Below the pieces are notes generated by a model. That model did no database searches, was not told the DNA's origin, and was given only the letters and a program-made list of their open reading frames with translations. A stretch of DNA of 64,000 nucleotides from Takakia lepidozioides (taxonomy: Eukaryota; Streptophyta; Takakiopsida; Takakiales; Takakiaceae). A program made the position numbers and the translations under genes. Below are positions 61,945 to 64,000 of the stretch, piece after piece. How positions within the stretch are numbered: position 1 is the first letter of the stretch; each line of letters begins with the position of its first letter. The stretch covers positions 5,518,001 to 5,582,000 of the forward strand of contig CM060733.1 of assembly GCA_030704615.1 (NCBI GenBank), in the 5' to 3' direction.

Positions 61945-64000
61945 TTAAGCAGTGACCACTGCCTCCTCTGTCAGTGACAATGTCTCATCCTGCCCCATCA
62001 TCCCATTCTTGAGGACCTCCTCAATCCGAGAAAAATCCCCAACCTGATCCATCACCGCCGCCTTGGCTGCCAACTGAACCTCGAGCACCTCCCACGTGTG
62101 CCATGGATGCGGCCTGCACCTCGTGGTCCTCACATGCTCGCCCCCACTCGCTGCCTGTACCGTCTCGGTAGGCAGGGAGACCATGAAGGGAAGTGTACCC
62201 CGTACTCTGCGCTGCTCAGCCATAGCCAAGCTGATAATCCAGGTCAAGCAATTGAGATCCATTGCTTGCCCCAACACCTGACGACGCAATGCCTCAGAAA
62301 GAGATGACACCGCCGTGGTACCAGTGGTAAAACCAATCGCCCGCTCGCGCTCGTCGGCATTGGGCTCCACTAATTGTTGCAACTGGCTATCCCACAAGAG
62401 GCCAGGTCCACCATCCCAAAAAGCATGGGATCCTGGGAAGCTGAGCAGTGTAGGTAATGCTGCTTGTGGTTGACCCACCCTGTTGACCACTGCCAAAGGC
62501 AAACGGTCATCGTGTCTCACACGTTGAGACTGCCTCCCTGTGTCCAAAATGCTATCCACTGTGAGGTGTGCTGGCCGCTGCACCCCATCAAATGCACGCT
62601 TGAGCAGTGCGGGTGGCATCAAGTTAGTCCACCATAGCCGTGGACGATGAGCCCATGACCCCACTGCAGCTGCATCCAGCAACAATGCTGACCCAAGCCA
62701 CGACCGGACTTGATGCACACTGGCCATCACCCTGGCTCGAGAATCACCCATCAGTGGCACATTCTCCAAGATGTATACTGGAGATGCAGCTTGATGAAGC
62801 TGCAAGTGGCGCAAAACCCGCACCATCTCCCAAAACAGACCCGTCCTCGAGTCTCGCAATCCATTGTCATGCCCGGCTGATGAATGCCCTTGGCAGGGCC
62901 AACCTGCCACTACCAGATCAATGGAGCCAACCTGTTCCAAATCCTGCGCCCCCAGCAACGAAATGTCTGCTGGCAAGGCTTGTTGGTATCCACGAACTGT
63001 AGACACTGACAACAAAACATGGTACTGCTGTACCAACTGAGCAAGATGGCGCAGTGAGACGCGTCGTGCAGTCTCATCCCTCTCTACATACAGGTAACGT
63101 CGAACTCGTACACTTGCCTGCAGCACTGCAGCCAATCCAGTGCTGATCCCGCCAAACAAGTCCAGAAGGCATATGCCTTCATCCGGGCACTGCCACACAA
63201 GAGGTGTGGTGTCCAATGGCGACAACTGAGGTGGTCCTGGTGCAATCACCACACTCTCCTCTTCTCCTGACGGTACGAAGGCCTCTACCCAAGCTTGTTG
63301 CACCCGTCCATCAGCAGCCTGCTGCAAATCTTTACTCGTACCCCACAATGGAGTGTGAGCAACCATGGCAGGCAACTCCGCCGTACCATGCATGTCATCC
63401 TGCTCTGCTGGAGGTGACACATCCTCTGCATGGGCATTGCCTTCCAGCAACTCTCCAGGCCAACTAACTGCAGCTGTAAAGGCAGCTAGTGTTGGCATCT
63501 TGCCCCGCTGGGCAGCCGCAATACCCCCAATGAATGTCACAGGGAGTTGTGCACGACGACCATCCCCTGACTGCCATCCAAGCCTGTAGGATGCTGACTC
63601 CTCCCAAAAGTCCAGGGTGAAGCCCATGGGATATAACACTGCCCCACAAATGAGGACATCGTAAGATACCGCGTCTGTCACAATGGCCTTGGCTCGCATC
63701 ACTGAGCCATCTATAGGATGATCCGGCTGCAGTGTAATGGCCAACTCACGCTGTGTCATGCCCCGAGCCTGCTCTGATCCTCCCAGAGATGTCTGTATCT
63801 GGAAAGGACAAGGCTCCATATCCGCCTCTATGAGGCCCAAACCTGCAATAGCAGCTCTGCCCAACATCAGTGGCTGAGCTCCCGAGTCCAACAAGACCCG
63901 CAGTGGTCGGTATTTCTTGCCTGCCGGTCCACTCAAAGAGAAAATGCCATCCTGGTTGTCTAACAAGACAACTCCAGGTGTCACCATGGCGCGCTCAAAG
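61945..64000 (-). CDS. Polyprotein N-part: retropepsin plus C5 cytosine DNA methyltransferase (partial at window edge)
   Basis: 680 residues counted from ATG 63987; the frame is open to the window edge, so the ATG need not be the start. Protease: VLLDSGAQPLMLG with catalytic DSGA at residues 34-37, domain to about 150. An acidic spacer follows. Methyltransferase, residues about 272-585 (DNA 62233-63174): motif I LLDLFGGISTGL (276-285), motif IV AGWPCQGHS with the catalytic Cys at 365, motif VI YILENVP (Glu 408), motif VIII HRPRLWWTNL (447-456), a target-recognition-sized stretch, then motif X RRQVLGQAMD (569-578). Motif VIII and the spacing resemble the DNMT3/DRM type more than bacterial M.HhaI-like enzymes, but placement needs a tree. 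The C-terminal 95 residues link to RT. The frame stops at TAA 61945-61947, short of the RT. Confidence 0.93.
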   Translation of the reverse strand, partial: FERAMVTPGVVLLDNQDGIFSLSGPAGKKYRPLRVLLDSGAQPLMLGRAAIAGLGLIEADMEPCPFQIQTSLGGSEQARGMTQRELAITLQPDHPIDGSVMRAKAIVTDAVSYDVLICGAVLYPMGFTLDFWEESASYRLGWQSGDGRRAQLPVTFIGGIAAAQRGKMPTLAAFTAAVSWPGELLEGNAHAEDVSPPAEQDDMHGTAELPAMVAHTPLWGTSKDLQQAADGRVQQAWVEAFVPSGEEESVVIAPGPPQLSPLDTTPLVWQCPDEGICLLDLFGGISTGLAAVLQASVRVRRYLYVERDETARRVSLRHLAQLVQQYHVLLSVSTVRGYQQALPADISLLGAQDLEQVGSIDLVVAGWPCQGHSSAGHDNGLRDSRTGLFWEMVRVLRHLQLHQAASPVYILENVPLMGDSRARVMASVHQVRSWLGSALLLDAAAVGSWAHRPRLWWTNLMPPALLKRAFDGVQRPAHLTVDSILDTGRQSQRVRHDDRLPLAVVNRVGQPQAALPTLLSFPGSHAFWDGGPGLLWDSQLQQLVEPNADERERAIGFTTGTTAVSSLSEALRRQVLGQAMDLNCLTWIISLAMAEQRRVRGTLPFMVSLPTETVQAASGGEHVRTTRCRPHPWHTWEVLEVQLAAKAAVMDQVGDFSRIEEVLKNGMMGQDETLSLTEEAVVTA
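62233..63174 (-). other. DNA methyltransferase domain (motifs I-X)
   Basis: Sub-feature of the polyprotein. It would transfer a methyl group from S-adenosylmethionine to carbon 5 of cytosine. The S-adenosylmethionine loop (DLFGGISTG), the PCQ nucleophile loop, the ENV glutamate and the terminal LGQAMD motif are all present and ordered as in active enzymes. There are no stops or frameshifts across about 940 bp, in contrast to the flanking RT and integrase. Confidence 0.92.

Larger units (their letters stand above)
58097..64000 (-). mobile_element. Ty3/gypsy retrotransposon encoding a cytosine-5 DNA methyltransferase and a PHD finger
   Basis: Minus-strand order from the window edge: aspartic protease, DNA methyltransferase, reverse transcriptase, RNase H, integrase (HHCC and DDE), PHD finger, polypurine tract, LTR. 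Gag and the 5' LTR lie beyond 64000. Protease to integrase (63987-59083) stays in one frame, interrupted only by stop codons at 61945-61947, about 61933, 61324-61326, 60145-60147, about 59974 and 59083-59085. The PHD is in a shifted frame. The methyltransferase module itself has no stop. Confidence 0.92.

Noticed and set aside
58097-63987. Reassigned stop codons to explain in-frame TAA, TAG and TGA in the retroelement
   Set aside because: All three stops occur, and the host AILP and Dicer genes use normal stops with no internal ones, so simple decay is the better explanation.
1-64000. tRNA genes, CRISPR arrays, bacterial-type operons
   Set aside because: None seen; intron structure, LINEs and LTR elements point to a eukaryotic nuclear sequence.

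Overview
The window looks like nuclear DNA of a streptophyte, most likely a charophycean green alga such as Chara. This is inferred from three things. There is a plant-type Dicer-like gene of about 1,960 codons in at least 28 exons. There is a plant-lineage aluminium-induced-protein (AILP/Wali7) gene. And there is a Ty3/gypsy retrotransposon carrying a cytosine-5 DNA methyltransferase, a combination I recall being reported from charophytes and dinoflagellates. No species-specific marker was identified.

Layout. 0-25 kb is accessory DNA made almost entirely of decayed mobile elements. In order it holds a coiled-coil/RING-like ORF (0.3-1.75 kb, minus), a LINE C-terminal remnant (3.3-4.2 kb), an FCP1/NIF-type phosphatase pseudogene (5.4-6.85 kb, minus) and an unrecognised coiled-coil polyprotein broken into three ORFs (7.7-11.4 kb, minus). 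These are followed by two chromodomain Ty3/gypsy remnants (13.1-15.3 and 17.3-18.5 kb, minus), a LINE 5' part with a 2A-like motif (18.5-20.4 kb, minus) and a MULE-like transposase with a SWIM finger (21.1-22.7 kb, minus).

25.4-47.6 kb is one plus-strand Dicer-like gene. I traced exons for the DExH helicase, dimerisation domain, platform/PAZ, RNase IIIa, RNase IIIb and two dsRBDs, with conserved acidic residues in both RNase III centres. Splice phases agree at every junction except one. The 5' end was not found. Its introns are loaded with LINE fragments, and the second-to-last exon pair flanks an antisense 272-bp piece of large-subunit rRNA with fold-backs at both ends.

48.8-50.0 kb is a 1.18-kb terminal-inverted-repeat element. 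53.57-55.51 kb (minus) is an intact four-exon AILP gene of 247 codons.

58.1-64.0 kb (minus, running off the window) is the most notable region: a Ty3/gypsy element ordered protease - DNA methyltransferase - reverse transcriptase - RNase H - integrase - PHD finger - LTR. The methyltransferase module has motifs I, IV, VI, VIII and X and no internal stop. The rest of the polyprotein has several in-frame stops, yet stays in one frame for about 4.9 kb.

The two host genes and the methyltransferase element all bear on gene silencing or stress biology, but nothing shows that they are functionally linked. The common thread of the region is transposon load. Exon boundaries were read by eye from splice consensus and phase, so single-base precision should be treated as provisional.
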